Shown here in pieces: positions 1 to 8,115 of a stretch of DNA of 64,000 nt. The position numbers and the translations under genes were made by a program. Under the pieces are notes generated by a model. That model had not been told where the DNA came from, did no database searches, and worked only from the letters and a program-made list of their open reading frames with translations. The first letter of the stretch is position 1, and every line of letters starts with the position of its first letter. The DNA comes from Sulfomarinibacter sp963733915 (GTDB taxonomy: Bacteria > Acidobacteriota > Thermoanaerobaculia > Thermoanaerobaculales > Sulfomarinibacteraceae), in NCBI GenBank assembly GCA_963733915.1, contig CAVTEP010000001.1, positions 310,001 through 374,000 on the forward strand, given 5' to 3'.

Positions 1-176
1 CGGTGGGAACAGAGGCCAGGGCGTTCGTGCCGGCGGCACGCTCGGCTGAGTCACGCCGAGGTTGATCGATGGCTCGTAGCAAAGCTCGCGGCGGGATCGA
101 CAACGATTCATCGGATCGAACCAGCCCTCCGCTCAACCGCGGGACCCGGTAGAACCGAAGTCTCCCGACCGCGACA

Positions 177-208
177 CCGACCGCCCCGATCCGGGGCGGT
201 CGGTTTTT
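177..208 (+). terminator. Rho-independent terminator
   Basis: A perfect 12-bp stem (177-188 pairs with 192-203) with a 3-base loop is followed at once by five T residues, a textbook intrinsic terminator for + strand transcription. It presumably ends an operon lying mostly left of the window. In 1-176 no frame gives a recognisable protein, so the upstream gene cannot be named. Confidence 0.85.
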
Positions 209-250
209 CTGCGTCGGTCCTCACCTGATGAACACCCGCCCGAAGGCTAT

Positions 251-434
251 CTAGCCCGCATATCTCACCGGGTTTCGTCGCGAGGACGGCGAGGCGCCGT
301 GCCCAGTGGGGTTTTCGACTCGAGGGGCGCGGAGACGTACTCAGCAGTACGTTGAGCACCCCGAGCGGAGAAAGCACCGCTGGGTGCGATGCATCGCCGG
401 CCGCAGCAGAAAGCTGGTGAGATATGCGGGCTAG
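251..434. repeat. 184-bp palindromic element with 19-bp terminal inverted repeats
   Basis: The ends 251-269 and 416-434 are perfect 19-bp inverted repeats. Between them the two halves stay imperfectly self-complementary (the 'cccag' arm near 301 pairs with the 'ctggg' arm near 380), and the centre holds a 7-bp stem around 'acgtactCAGCagtacgt'. The whole element can fold as one long hairpin or cruciform. It has no credible reading frame. It could be a MITE-like non-autonomous element or a REP-type extragenic palindrome. No second copy was noticed in this window. Confidence 0.7.
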
Positions 435-497
435 CACCCGATGACGATGAGTGCGCCGCCTCAGGGCGAACACACGAGGAGAGTCAAGCGGCGACGA

Positions 498-692
498 TCA
501 TGCCGATGACGACGGCCGTCTGGTGGAAAGCCCGAACGGCAGATAAGCCGGGCACCAGCCGAGAAACGCGGTGACAAGAGGGACCAGCCCTATCAGACCG
601 AACCAGCTCTTGAAGTAGTATCCGGCGGCAAGGATGCCGATGCCGAGAATGCCCCGGATGATGCGGTCGGCGCTGCCCATGTTCGTCTTCAT
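498..692 (-). CDS. DUF2892 (YgaP-like) small inner-membrane protein
   Basis: A 64-residue protein with two hydrophobic segments. The N-terminus 'MKTNMGSADRIIRGILGI' and the 'LGWCPAYLPFGLSTR' turn are typical of DUF2892, a family of small two-helix inner-membrane proteins often found near sulfur-transfer or metal genes. Function is unknown. The start at 692 is preceded by a strong GGAGGAG site; a longer frame exists but lacks one. It is downstream of and co-oriented with mntP, separated by about 30 bases. Confidence 0.8.
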   Translation of the reverse strand: MKTNMGSADRIIRGILGIGILAAGYYFKSWFGLIGLVPLVTAFLGWCPAYLPFGLSTRRPSSSA

Positions 693-721
693 GATTCTCC
701 TCCTGTATTTCGCTGAACTCG

Positions 722-1336
722 TTAGCTTCGCGACGAGAAGCTCATATGAGGAACATCCGCCGCTGACCATCTATTCGCTGTTTCGTGCCCGAAGACGATC
801 CAGCACCCGATGGCGATGAGGACAATACCTCCCAAGACCGCCATCCGAGCACCGAATCGGGCGCCGAGGGCTCTTCCCCCGAGGGTTCCCACGAGCGTCA
901 TCACGGCGGCGGTTACGCCGATGATTGCGGCCGGTATCCATACCCGAACCCCAAGGGCGGCGAAGCTCAAACCGATCGCGAGGGCGTCGATACTGGTGGC
1001 GACCGAAAGCACCACCAGCGACCACCCGCGAGTGGGATCGGTTGCCGGGGCGCGGCGGTCGCTGCCGCGAATTGAATCACGGATCATCTTCCCTCCGACA
1101 AGACTGAGCAACCCAAACGCCAACCAATGGTCCCAGCTCTCGATCCACTGCCTGATCGACGCGCCCGCGACCCAGCCGATGACCGGCATCAGCGCCTGGA
1201 AGAGCCCGAAGTGCCACACCAGACGAAAGGTCTGCCGGCGGGAAAGGCCGCCGAGCCCGACACTGACCCCGATCGCGACGGAAAATGCATCCATCGCGAG
1301 GCCGAGCGCGATTCCGAAAAGTATCATCAGTTCCAT
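722..1336 (-). CDS. mntP: Manganese efflux pump MntP
   Basis: A 204-residue, six-helix membrane protein of the MntP/YebN (DUF204) family, which exports Mn2+ from the cytoplasm. The first helix carries 'GLAMDAFSVAIGV' and the fourth 'SIDALAIGLSFA', the two conserved Asp-containing repeats of the family. Length is close to the usual 185-200. Upstream of the start I looked for a yybP-ykoY manganese riboswitch and did not recognise one. The neighbouring + strand gene is a CDF Co/Ni exporter, consistent with a divergently arranged metal-efflux pair. Confidence 0.9.
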   Translation of the reverse strand: MELMILFGIALGLAMDAFSVAIGVSVGLGGLSRRQTFRLVWHFGLFQALMPVIGWVAGASIRQWIESWDHWLAFGLLSLVGGKMIRDSIRGSDRRAPATDPTRGWSLVVLSVATSIDALAIGLSFAALGVRVWIPAAIIGVTAAVMTLVGTLGGRALGARFGARMAVLGGIVLIAIGCWIVFGHETANRWSAADVPHMSFSSRS

Positions 1337-1455
1337 GCTCCTTCGCGGGCTGGCGGATTACAGAGGCCCAGAGGCCGAAAAGACGTGTCGACAGTAATTT
1401 TGGCCGAGGTCCGAGGCAGCAATCAAGTGCCGCTAGACTATGATGCACCACCACG

Positions 1456-2394
1456 ATGGAAGATTTGACGACGAGCCACGAGCACCACTTCGACCAGCAC
1501 CTGCCGAAGGGCGGGGAGGCGCGCACCCGTTGGGTCGTCGTCATGACCGCGGCGATGATGGTGTTGGAGGTCGCGGCCGGTATTGCCTTCGGCTCGATGG
1601 CATTGCTGGCGGACGGGCTGCACATGGCGTCTCACGCCGCGGCCCTGGGGTTGTCCGCGCTGGCCTATGCCTATGCCCGCCGCCATGCGCACGATCAGCG
1701 TTTCAGCTTCGGCACCGGCAAGGTCAACTCGTTGGCCGGTTTTGCGAGCGCGATCGTGCTCGCGCTCTTCGCGGTCCTGATGGGGGTGGAAAGCGTCGGC
1801 CGTATCCTGAACCCGGTTCGGATCGCCTTTGACGAGGCGATTGCCGTCGCCGTGCTCGGGTTGCTCGTCAACGGCGTCAGCGTGTTCATTCTCCGCGATC
1901 GGCACGACAACCACCACGCGCACGGCGGCCACCGCCACGACCACAACCTGCTGGCCGCATACCTGCACGTGCTCGCCGACGCCCTGACCTCGTTGCTTGC
2001 GATCGCCGCCCTGCTCGCCGCCAAATACCTCGGTTGGGCGTGGATGGACCCGGCGATGGGCGTTGTCGGCGGGCTGTTGGTCGCGAGGTGGTCGTGGGGC
2101 CTTTTGCGGAACACCAGCGGGGTGCTGCTGGATCGTCAGGCCCCGGATTCCGTGCTCGTTTCCCTGCGCCGGGCAATTGCCGGCGACTCCGTGCGCATCC
2201 GCGACCTCCACGTCTGGGAGATCGGACCCGGTTACCGGGCCGCCATCGTCTCCGTCGAGACGGCGACGGCGTTGACGCCGCAGTCGGTGAAGGAGATGCT
2301 CCCGCAGGATCTCGGGATCAGCCACCTCACGGTCGAGATCGAGCCTGCACAGAGCCGTGGTGACGGTTCGGGCTCCTCGAAAGGCGGCGCATGA
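1456..2394 (+). CDS. dmeF: CDF-family Co(II)/Ni(II) efflux transporter DmeF
   Basis: A 312-residue cation diffusion facilitator expected to export divalent metal by proton antiport. 'ADGLHMASHAAALG' in TM2 carries the metal-site Asp/His arrangement characteristic of DmeF rather than CzcD. A His-rich cytoplasmic loop ('HDNHHAHGGHRHDH', about residues 150-165) precedes the second half, where 'HVLADALTSLLA' gives the TM5 site. A C-terminal ferredoxin-like cytoplasmic domain follows. It overlaps the next gene by ATGA, so the two are probably translationally coupled. DmeF versus generic CDF is a judgement from the TM2 motif. Confidence 0.85.
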   Translation: MEDLTTSHEHHFDQHLPKGGEARTRWVVVMTAAMMVLEVAAGIAFGSMALLADGLHMASHAAALGLSALAYAYARRHAHDQRFSFGTGKVNSLAGFASAIVLALFAVLMGVESVGRILNPVRIAFDEAIAVAVLGLLVNGVSVFILRDRHDNHHAHGGHRHDHNLLAAYLHVLADALTSLLAIAALLAAKYLGWAWMDPAMGVVGGLLVARWSWGLLRNTSGVLLDRQAPDSVLVSLRRAIAGDSVRIRDLHVWEIGPGYRAAIVSVETATALTPQSVKEMLPQDLGISHLTVEIEPAQSRGDGSGSSKGGA

Positions 2395-4310
2395 GCCAGC
2401 TCGGCCTGCTCGCCGAACGGCGGTTCTGGCCGTTGTTCTGGACCCAGTTCCTCGGCGCCTTCAACGACAATCTGTTCAAAAACGCGCTCGTGATCCTGAT
2501 CGCCTACCGATCGATGTCTCTGCTCGGAATCCCTTCCGGAACCATCGTCGTCGCCTGCGCGGGGATCTTCATCTTTCCCTTCTTTCTCTTCTCGGCTACC
2601 GCCGGGCAGCTCGCCGACCATTTTCCGAAGTGGCGTCTCATCCGTTGGGTCAAGGTCTGGGAGATCGGGGTCATGATCCTGGCTGGGTTGGGATTTGCCA
2701 CCGACAACCTCGGTCTGCTGCTGGCGGTGCTCTTCCTGATGGGCATGCAGTCGACATTCTTCGGCCCCGCCAAATACGCCATCCTGCCCGAGTTGCTGGG
2801 CGACGAGAGTCTGGTCGGCGGCAACGCGCTGGTCGCGATGGCTACCTTTCTTGCCATTCTCCTCGGCACCATCACCGGTGGTCTGGTGGTGGCGGGTGGT
2901 GAGCGCTGGGTGTCGCGTCTCGGGCTCATCGTGGTCGTGGTGGCGGTAATGGGCTGGTTGACCAGCCTGTTCGTCAAGAAGACCCCCGCCGCCAACCCCG
3001 ATTTACCGGTCAGTTACGAGCCGGTGGCCCCGACCGTCGACATCCTGCGCGTGTCGCGAAGCGTCCACTCGGTTTTTCTTTCGATCCTCGCCATCTCGTG
3101 GTTCTGGTTTCTCGGCGCCTCGTTCCTGTCGCTGTTGCCGAACTTCTCGAAGGACGTGCTCGGTGGCGGAGAGACCGTGGTCACCCTGAGCCTGGCCACC
3201 TTCTGCGTCGGCATCGGGACCGGCTCGATGCTCTGCGAGCGGTTGTCGCGCCGCCACCTCGAGCTCGGCCTGGTCCCGCTCGGATCAATCGGCATCAGCG
3301 CCTTCGCCATGGACCTCGCATTCTCGGGCTGGCGGTTTGTCGGACCTTCGTCCGGCGGCCTGCTGACCGCCGCCGAGTTCCTGCGCCGGCCGGGCGGCGT
3401 GCACGTGCTGGCTGATCTCTTCATGATCGCGGTCTTTGCCGGTTTCTACACGGTCCCGCTCATGACTTTCATCCAGCAGCGTTCGGCGAACGCTGAGCGG
3501 TCGCGGGTGATTGCCGGCAACAACATCCTCAACGCGCTTCTGATGGTGGTGTCGTCGTTGCTGCTGGTTGCGTTGATGGCGGCCGATGTGTCGATCCCGG
3601 CGATCTTCCTGATCCTGGCGATCCTCAACGTGGGAGCGGCGGTGTACATTTACACGGTCATCCCCGAGTTTCTGCTGCGCTTCGCGGCGTGGTGTCTGGC
3701 CAATATTCTCTACCGCCTTCGCGTCGTTCACCCGGAGCGCATCCCATCGAGCGGCCCGGCCGTGCTCACCCCCAACCACGTCAGCTTTGTCGATTGGCTG
3801 GTGGTGGCGTCGGCGTCGGTGCGGCCGGTTCGATTCGTGATGGACGAGGAGTACGCGCGGCGCAGAGTGGTCCGGTTTCTCTTTCGCGGCGCCAAGGTGA
3901 TCCCCATCGCGACGGCGCGCGACAAACCCGAAGTCCTTGCGAGGGCCTATGACCGTATTGCCGCCGAGCTCCAGGATGGAGAGCTGGTGTGCATCTTCCC
4001 CGAGGGCGGGATCACCTCGGATGGCGAGCTGGCGCCGTTTCGGCCCGGTATCGAACGTATCGTTGCGCGCAGCCCGGTGCCGGTGGTGCCGGTCGCCCTG
4101 ATCGGGCTGTGGGGGAGCTTTTTCAGCCGCCAGGGCGGCGGCGCCATGCGCCGCCCGTTTCGCCGCCTCTGGTCGAGGGTTGAGGTGCGGATCGGGGAGG
4201 CGATCCCGCCGGAAGCGGTCACCGCCCAGGGCGTTGCCGAAAAGGTTGCAAAACTGGGCGGGTGGGAGGTGCCGTCGCCCTACCAACCACCCCCGGCCAA
4301 AGAGGAATGA
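2391..4310 (+). CDS. MFS transporter fused to PlsC-type acyltransferase (LplT-PlsC-like)
   Basis: A 639-residue fusion. Residues 1 to about 425 are a 12-helix MFS domain starting 'FWTQFLGAFNDNLFKNA', the signature of the LplT lysophospholipid flippase group. Residues about 440-625 are a 1-acylglycerol-3-phosphate acyltransferase domain with the catalytic HX4D in 'NHVSFVD' (near residue 462) and 'FPEGG' (near 535). Likely role: bring lysophospholipid across the inner membrane and re-acylate it. It differs from common three-domain proteins of this kind by lacking the C-terminal acyl-ACP synthetase domain. The start overlaps dmeF by four bases. The stop lies inside a short tandem repeat (4303-4338). 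Confidence 0.88.
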   Translation: MSQLGLLAERRFWPLFWTQFLGAFNDNLFKNALVILIAYRSMSLLGIPSGTIVVACAGIFIFPFFLFSATAGQLADHFPKWRLIRWVKVWEIGVMILAGLGFATDNLGLLLAVLFLMGMQSTFFGPAKYAILPELLGDESLVGGNALVAMATFLAILLGTITGGLVVAGGERWVSRLGLIVVVVAVMGWLTSLFVKKTPAANPDLPVSYEPVAPTVDILRVSRSVHSVFLSILAISWFWFLGASFLSLLPNFSKDVLGGGETVVTLSLATFCVGIGTGSMLCERLSRRHLELGLVPLGSIGISAFAMDLAFSGWRFVGPSSGGLLTAAEFLRRPGGVHVLADLFMIAVFAGFYTVPLMTFIQQRSANAERSRVIAGNNILNALLMVVSSLLLVALMAADVSIPAIFLILAILNVGAAVYIYTVIPEFLLRFAAWCLANILYRLRVVHPERIPSSGPAVLTPNHVSFVDWLVVASASVRPVRFVMDEEYARRRVVRFLFRGAKVIPIATARDKPEVLARAYDRIAAELQDGELVCIFPEGGITSDGELAPFRPGIERIVARSPVPVVPVALIGLWGSFFSRQGGGAMRRPFRRLWSRVEVRIGEAIPPEAVTAQGVAEKVAKLGGWEVPSPYQPPPAKEE

Positions 4311-4417
4311 GGAATGAGAAATTAGGAATTAGGAATGGCATCCACCCACCCCGACAACTGACGAACTCCGACGGGTGGGCGGGGGCACTCAAAATTCAAA
4401 ACTCAAAACTCAAAACT
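4303..4417. repeat. Low-complexity repeat block (GGAATGA units, G-rich block, AACTCAAA units)
   Basis: Three parts in a row: four imperfect copies of a 7-mer GGAATGA/GGAATTA at 4303-4338; a G-rich stretch near 4371-4385 containing GGGTGGGCGGG; and four imperfect copies of AACTCAAA at 4387-4417. It fills the space between two convergent genes. Read on the minus strand the AACTCAAA array becomes T-rich and follows the hairpin at 4418-4446, so it may serve as the terminator tail of the minus-strand genes. Confidence 0.75.
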
Positions 4418-4446
4418 GCAATTCGGCATCGACGATGCCGAATTGC
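4418..4446 (-). terminator. GCAATTCG hairpin, likely terminator of minus-strand genes
   Basis: A perfect 13-bp stem (4418-4430 with 4434-4446) with a 3-base loop, followed on the minus strand by repeated TTTTGAG. The last arm base is shared with the stop codon of the 4446-4994 gene. The outer arm GCAATTCG...CGAATTGC recurs at 5628-5662 and 34483-34503. Confidence 0.65.
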
Positions 4447-4994
4447 TACCACATCTTGATCGCCACCCGGACGCCGTCGGTGGTTGTGACCGTCACCAGC
4501 TCGCCGTTCTCGGCGGCGTGCAGGATGTCAAAGGCCATCTGCGGGTCGATGGTTTCCCAGTCCCAGTTTTCGAGGGCAGCCAGGACCCCGTCGATGGGGA
4601 CGTTGCACCGTACGATCGCGTCGTCGGCATCGACCGCGATCCGAAGCGTGTCACCGTCCTTGACGATGTCGACCGTGGCATCCTCGCACCTGACCATGAC
4701 GAGACGAGCGTCGGGGCTCTCGAGCAGCTCGCGCACCACGGCGAGCACCAGCTCCTTCTGCTGCCTGACCTCCGGCGGCACCCGGGCCTCCTCGAGGGCC
4801 TCCTCGGGGATGAAGCTGCTCGCCATGTTCGCCACGATGAGCGGGAACGGCACCTTGATGTGGACCGGAGTACCCTCCTCGACCACATGCACGTCCACCA
4901 CCATCCAGTCCATCATCAAGGTCGCGGTCAGCAAACCCGCCGTGCCGGCGAGCAGCACCGCGCCGAGGGTCGTCATGCCGCGCTGGCTTTTCAT
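4446..4994 (-). CDS. Membrane-anchored paralogue of the adjacent repeat-domain protein
   Basis: A 182-residue unrecognised protein with one N-terminal hydrophobic segment (about residues 8-28) and an exported remainder. The tail 'ENGELVTVTTTDGVRVAI' and the 'VHIKVPFPLIVANM' segment match the two repeat units of the upstream gene, so this is a one-unit paralogue. ATG at 4994 is preferred because it overlaps the upstream TAA (TAATG); a TTG four codons upstream is possible. The pair sits two genes from a PspC-like gene, a common companion of bactofilin or envelope-stress genes, but no function can be assigned. Confidence 0.7.
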   Translation of the reverse strand: MKSQRGMTTLGAVLLAGTAGLLTATLMMDWMVVDVHVVEEGTPVHIKVPFPLIVANMASSFIPEEALEEARVPPEVRQQKELVLAVVRELLESPDARLVMVRCEDATVDIVKDGDTLRIAVDADDAIVRCNVPIDGVLAALENWDWETIDPQMAFDILHAAENGELVTVTTTDGVRVAIKMW

Positions 4995-5530
4995 TATTCG
5001 ATCCAAACGCGGACGTTGGCGTCGGTCGAGGTGACCGTGACCAGGTTGCCGTCGGGAAGCTTGTCGAAGCTCTGGAGCAGGGCGGCAACGTCAAGAGTGT
5101 TGTTCTCACCGAAGCTGAGAGCGGCCATCATCTCCATCGGCATGGTGACCTCGACCTGCGCCATCTCCTCTTGCTTCTGGTTGACGTTGACATAGATCGT
5201 TCCGCCCTCCTTGCGCACGTTGACATCGGCCTCGTCGGAGGTCACGGTGACGAACTTGCCGTCGGGCGCGTCTTTGATCGCCTTCATGATCTCCGGGAAA
5301 TCGATGTCGACATCGCCGAGATCGAGATCCACCTCTCCGCCGTGGAAGTTCTCGACATCGACGTTTCGCAGCACCGTGAGCACCAGATTCAAGGGCAGGT
5401 GCACCTCGACGTTGGTGCCGGACGAGTTCTCGGTCACGTGGACGTTGACCCACCGGGTCTCCTGAGCGAAGGCCGCGGGAGCCAACAGCAGCGCGAGAAT
5501 TGCAACCAGGATCCAGAGTTTCCGATTCAT
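4994..5530 (-). CDS. Secreted protein with two tandem repeat units, unknown function
   Basis: 178 residues with a clear Sec signal peptide (hydrophobic 'LWILVAILALLLAPAAFA', cleavage after AFA). The mature part is two homologous units: about 25-110 ending 'PDGKFVTVTSDEADVNV' and about 111-178 ending 'PDGNLVTVTSTDANVRV'. Each has an amphipathic 'VEVHLPLNLVLTVL' or 'VEVTMPMEMMAAL' helix before an acidic linker. The protein is acidic and Val-rich, suggesting beta structure. It is coupled to the downstream paralogue by a stop/start overlap. I do not recognise the family. Confidence 0.7.
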   Translation of the reverse strand: MNRKLWILVAILALLLAPAAFAQETRWVNVHVTENSSGTNVEVHLPLNLVLTVLRNVDVENFHGGEVDLDLGDVDIDFPEIMKAIKDAPDGKFVTVTSDEADVNVRKEGGTIYVNVNQKQEEMAQVEVTMPMEMMAALSFGENNTLDVAALLQSFDKLPDGNLVTVTSTDANVRVWIE

Positions 5531-5627
5531 GTGATACCTCCGTCTGTTGATGTAGACGATTGATCGTCGGATTCGTTAACGATCGCTCTCAGACATCACA
5601 ACGATTTCGGAGGCAAAAGGTTCGCAG

Positions 5628-5753
5628 GCAATTCGTGGTTCGGCGGCCGAACCACGAATTGCGGGGCTGGCTTCGCCGACCAATCCCCAACCACGCCCAG
5701 CCCCCGGGTCGGGTGGGCGGGAACTCAAAACTCAAAACTCAGAATTCAAAACT
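5628..5753. repeat. Hairpin plus G-rich block plus AACTCAAA tandem repeats
   Basis: 5628-5662 is a perfect 16-bp stem with a 3-base loop sharing the GCAATTCG outer arm with 4418-4446. It is followed by a further self-complementary stretch ('ggggctgg' near 5663 with 'ccagcccc' near 5699), a GGGTGGGCGGG block near 5711, and four imperfect AACTCAAA units at 5722-5753. The layout lies between two minus-strand genes and repeats the components found at 4371-4446. Confidence 0.75.
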
Positions 5754-5772
5754 GGGGCGTAGAACGTCAGCC

Positions 5773-5973
5773 CTACGTCCCCTTCGGCATCACGATCCAC
5801 AGGATCAGATAGACCAGGATGCCGGGGAAGGCGACGGACAGGATCGAAACGATGACGTAGAGGGCGCGGACCGTGGTCGGGTTCCATCCCAGCCACTCGG
5901 CGATGCCGCCGCAGACGCCGGCGATGATGCTGTTCGATGATGAACGCTGTAGCTTTTTGCTTGTGTCAGCCAT
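5773..5973 (-). CDS. PspC domain protein
   Basis: A 66-residue protein: 'IIAGVCGGIAEWLGW' followed by 'ILVYLILWIVMPKGT', the standard PspC domain, with one or two membrane segments. PspC proteins take part in phage-shock or envelope-stress responses at the inner membrane. Stand-alone short PspC proteins like this one are common and their exact partner is usually unknown. The start at 5973 has a strong GGAGGT site. A much longer frame running upstream through acr3 is a shadow. Confidence 0.85.
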   Translation of the reverse strand: MADTSKKLQRSSSNSIIAGVCGGIAEWLGWNPTTVRALYVIVSILSVAFPGILVYLILWIVMPKGT

Positions 5974-6035
5974 GTGACCTCCAGAGTGCTCGATTGATTC
6001 TACGCGCGCGATGGCGCAATATTCAGTTTTGCCGG

Positions 6036-6476
6036 TTAGCCGCGGCGCGATATTCGCCATGCGCGCCACGTAAGGCGCGAGGAAACCAATAGCGCCGTGC
6101 CGACCGCGAGGTAAAGCGGGCCGACGATTCCGTGCGCGACGGTGCCGCGGAGCAGGCGTCCGGCGACCATCATCAGGATGACCAGCCCCCAGGTCGTGGG
6201 CGACAGAAAGCCGCCGATACAGCGGCCGTCGCCACGGGCGCGGATCCGGGCGATGATCCGCGCCGCCGCCCGGTCGAGCACCAGCCGTGATTTGATGGCG
6301 CCGATCGCCACCGCAGCTGCCGCGAGCCACGGGGCGACGACGGGAGAAGCATCCCACAACCACCACGCACCGACACCGGCGAGGGCCACACCGACCATCG
6401 CCCACATCAGCCACGCCAGCATCAGGTGCGTGGGCAGGGCCGCCGCCGGTTTGTGGCTTTCCGCCCAGTGCGTCAA
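6036..6476 (-). CDS. Four-helix membrane protein, unknown function
   Basis: A 146-residue protein with four predicted transmembrane segments and an Arg-rich loop ('RIIARIRARGDGRCIGGF', about residues 73-90) with one Cys. Start is the TTG at 6476, chosen because GGAGGTATCGC precedes it. It lies between pspC and acr3 on the same strand, so it might be transcribed with the arsenic genes, but it matches no arsenic family I know. Confidence 0.6.
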   Translation of the reverse strand: MTHWAESHKPAAALPTHLMLAWLMWAMVGVALAGVGAWWLWDASPVVAPWLAAAAVAIGAIKSRLVLDRAAARIIARIRARGDGRCIGGFLSPTTWGLVILMMVAGRLLRGTVAHGIVGPLYLAVGTALLVSSRLTWRAWRISRRG

Positions 6477-6572
6477 GCGATACCTCCGGGCGAAGTGTGG
6501 TGGTGCAATTCGGCGCGCTGGACGCCGAGAATGAGGTTCTGGCGTTTTCGCCCCGGCACTTCAATCCATCGA

Positions 6573-7628
6573 TCATGACCCTGCAAAGAACCTCCGGCGG
6601 AAGAAGAGCGCTACGTTGACCAGGCCGATCAGGACCGGGACCTCGACCAACGGCCCGATGACGGCCGCGAATGCGACTCCGGAAGAAATGCCGAAAGTGG
6701 CGATGGCCACCGCGATGGCGAGCTCGAAGTTGTTCGATGCCGCCGTGAATGACAGGGTGGCGGAACGCCCGTAGTCGGCGCCGACCCTTTTCGACATGAA
6801 GAACGAGACCAGGAACATCACCACGAAGTAGATCGTCAGCGGGATCGCGATTCGGACGACGTCGAAGGGCAGCTCGACGATGACCTCGCCCTTGAACGAG
6901 AACATCACCACGATGGTGAAGAGCAGGGCGATCAAGGTGATGGGGCTGATCTTCGGGATGAAGACGTCGTGGTACCACGTCTTGCCCTTGAGGGCGATGA
7001 GCGAAAAGCGGGTGATGACGCCGGCGAGAAACGGAATCCCGAGGTAGATGAAGACGCTCTCGGCGATCTGGCCGATGGTGACGTGGATCGTCGTGCCTTC
7101 GAGGCCGAAGAGGGGAGGGAGGATGGTGATGAAGAACCACGCGTAGACCGAGAAGAACAGGACTTGGAAGACCGAATTGAAGGCCACCAACCCTGCGCAG
7201 TACTCGCTGTCGCCGTCCGCCAACTCGTTCCAGACGATGACCATCGCGATGCACCGGGCGAGACCGATGAGGATCAGACCGACCATGTACTCCGGTTTGT
7301 CGGCGAGCAGTGCGATGGCGAGGAGAAACATCAGCACCGGCCCGACGATCCAGTTCTGGACCAGCGATAGCCCGAGCACCTTCCAGTCCCTGAAGACCCT
7401 GCCCATCTCCTCGTAACGCACCCTGGCCAACGGCGGGTACATCATGAGGATGAGCCCGACGGCGATCGGGATGTTCGTGGTCCCGACCGAAAAGCGGTTC
7501 CAGAAGGAGGCAACTCCCGGCCACAACCAGCCTGCGCCGACGCCGCAGGCCATTGCGAGGAAGATCCACAGGGTCAGATAGCGGTCGAGCAGCGACAGCT
7601 TGTGGCTCACGCCCGCGCGGTGGGTCAT
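6573..7628 (-). CDS. acr3: Arsenite efflux permease ACR3
   Basis: A 351-residue, ten-helix BART-superfamily transporter that exports arsenite from the cytoplasm. 'GLARCIAMVIVWNELADGD' in TM4 holds the conserved Cys of ACR3; 'NSVFQVLFFSVYAWFF' and 'LSFTAASNNFELAIAVAI' are further family signatures. Length is standard. The ATG at 7628 lies 22 bases after the arsR stop, so arsR-acr3 form an operon divergent from arsC. A longer frame reaching 7871 overlaps arsR in another phase and is not used. Confidence 0.93.
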   Translation of the reverse strand: MTHRAGVSHKLSLLDRYLTLWIFLAMACGVGAGWLWPGVASFWNRFSVGTTNIPIAVGLILMMYPPLARVRYEEMGRVFRDWKVLGLSLVQNWIVGPVLMFLLAIALLADKPEYMVGLILIGLARCIAMVIVWNELADGDSEYCAGLVAFNSVFQVLFFSVYAWFFITILPPLFGLEGTTIHVTIGQIAESVFIYLGIPFLAGVITRFSLIALKGKTWYHDVFIPKISPITLIALLFTIVVMFSFKGEVIVELPFDVVRIAIPLTIYFVVMFLVSFFMSKRVGADYGRSATLSFTAASNNFELAIAVAIATFGISSGVAFAAVIGPLVEVPVLIGLVNVALFFRRRFFAGS

Positions 7629-7650
7629 ATCCACACCTTTCAACGCCTCT

Positions 7651-8058
7651 TCATTCGGCGACGTCCGTACGGTCCGCCATCGATTTCGCGGCCTCGTAGC
7701 CGAATCGACACAGGTCTTCGACCGGCAGGCGACGCAGCTCGCCGACGAGGCGAGCGTCCGCCACGATCTGGGGATCCTCGGAGAGTGGCAACAGGCTGGC
7801 CTCGACCAACGAGCGGGTCGCGTCGTCGCCGGCGAGGTTGAAGTAGACCCACTTCCCGTCCCTGCGCTCACTGATCAGACCGGCTTGCTTGAGTTCCTTG
7901 AGGTGCGCCGACACGGTGGATGGCGCAAGTCCGACGACCTCGGTGATCTGGCAGACGCAGAGTTCGCCCGTACGCAGTGCGGCCATGGTGCGCAGCCGGG
8001 CGGGGTGGCCGAGAGCGCGGGCGGCGGCGACTGTCGATTCGAGATCTCGCATTATCAT
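7651..8058 (-). CDS. arsR: ArsR-family arsenic-responsive repressor
   Basis: A 135-residue winged-helix regulator. 'GELCVCQITEVVGLAPSTVSAHLKELKQAG' covers the recognition region, and the Cys pair in 'ELCVCQI' is the classical As(III)-sensing site of E. coli-type ArsR. It should repress both arsR-acr3 and the divergent arsC, releasing DNA on arsenite binding. ATG at 8058 or 8052 can start it; neither has a strong ribosome site. An inverted repeat overlaps the start (8057-8076). Confidence 0.88.
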   Translation of the reverse strand: MIMRDLESTVAAARALGHPARLRTMAALRTGELCVCQITEVVGLAPSTVSAHLKELKQAGLISERRDGKWVYFNLAGDDATRSLVEASLLPLSEDPQIVADARLVGELRRLPVEDLCRFGYEAAKSMADRTDVAE

Positions 8059-8076
8059 TTCGTCATCTCGCGAAAT
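8057..8076. promoter_or_regulatory. Candidate ArsR operator in the divergent ars promoter
   Basis: An inverted repeat ATTTCG-N8-CGAAAT lies between the start of arsR (minus) and arsC (plus, start 8116), and overlaps the arsR start codon. Position and symmetry fit an ArsR operator controlling both directions. The assignment is positional inference only. Confidence 0.45.
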
Positions 8077-8115
8077 GTAGTATTGTCGTCTGGCGTTGTC
8101 AAATCTGGAGGAACG

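Noticed and set aside
1337..1455. yybP-ykoY manganese riboswitch before mntP
   Set aside because: None of the conserved core segments of that riboswitch could be recognised on the minus strand of this short gap.
5773..7569. A 598-codon minus-strand frame through acr3 ending in PspC
   Set aside because: Only the last 66 codons (PspC) have family sequence; the rest is a shadow of acr3 and the four-helix gene in another phase.
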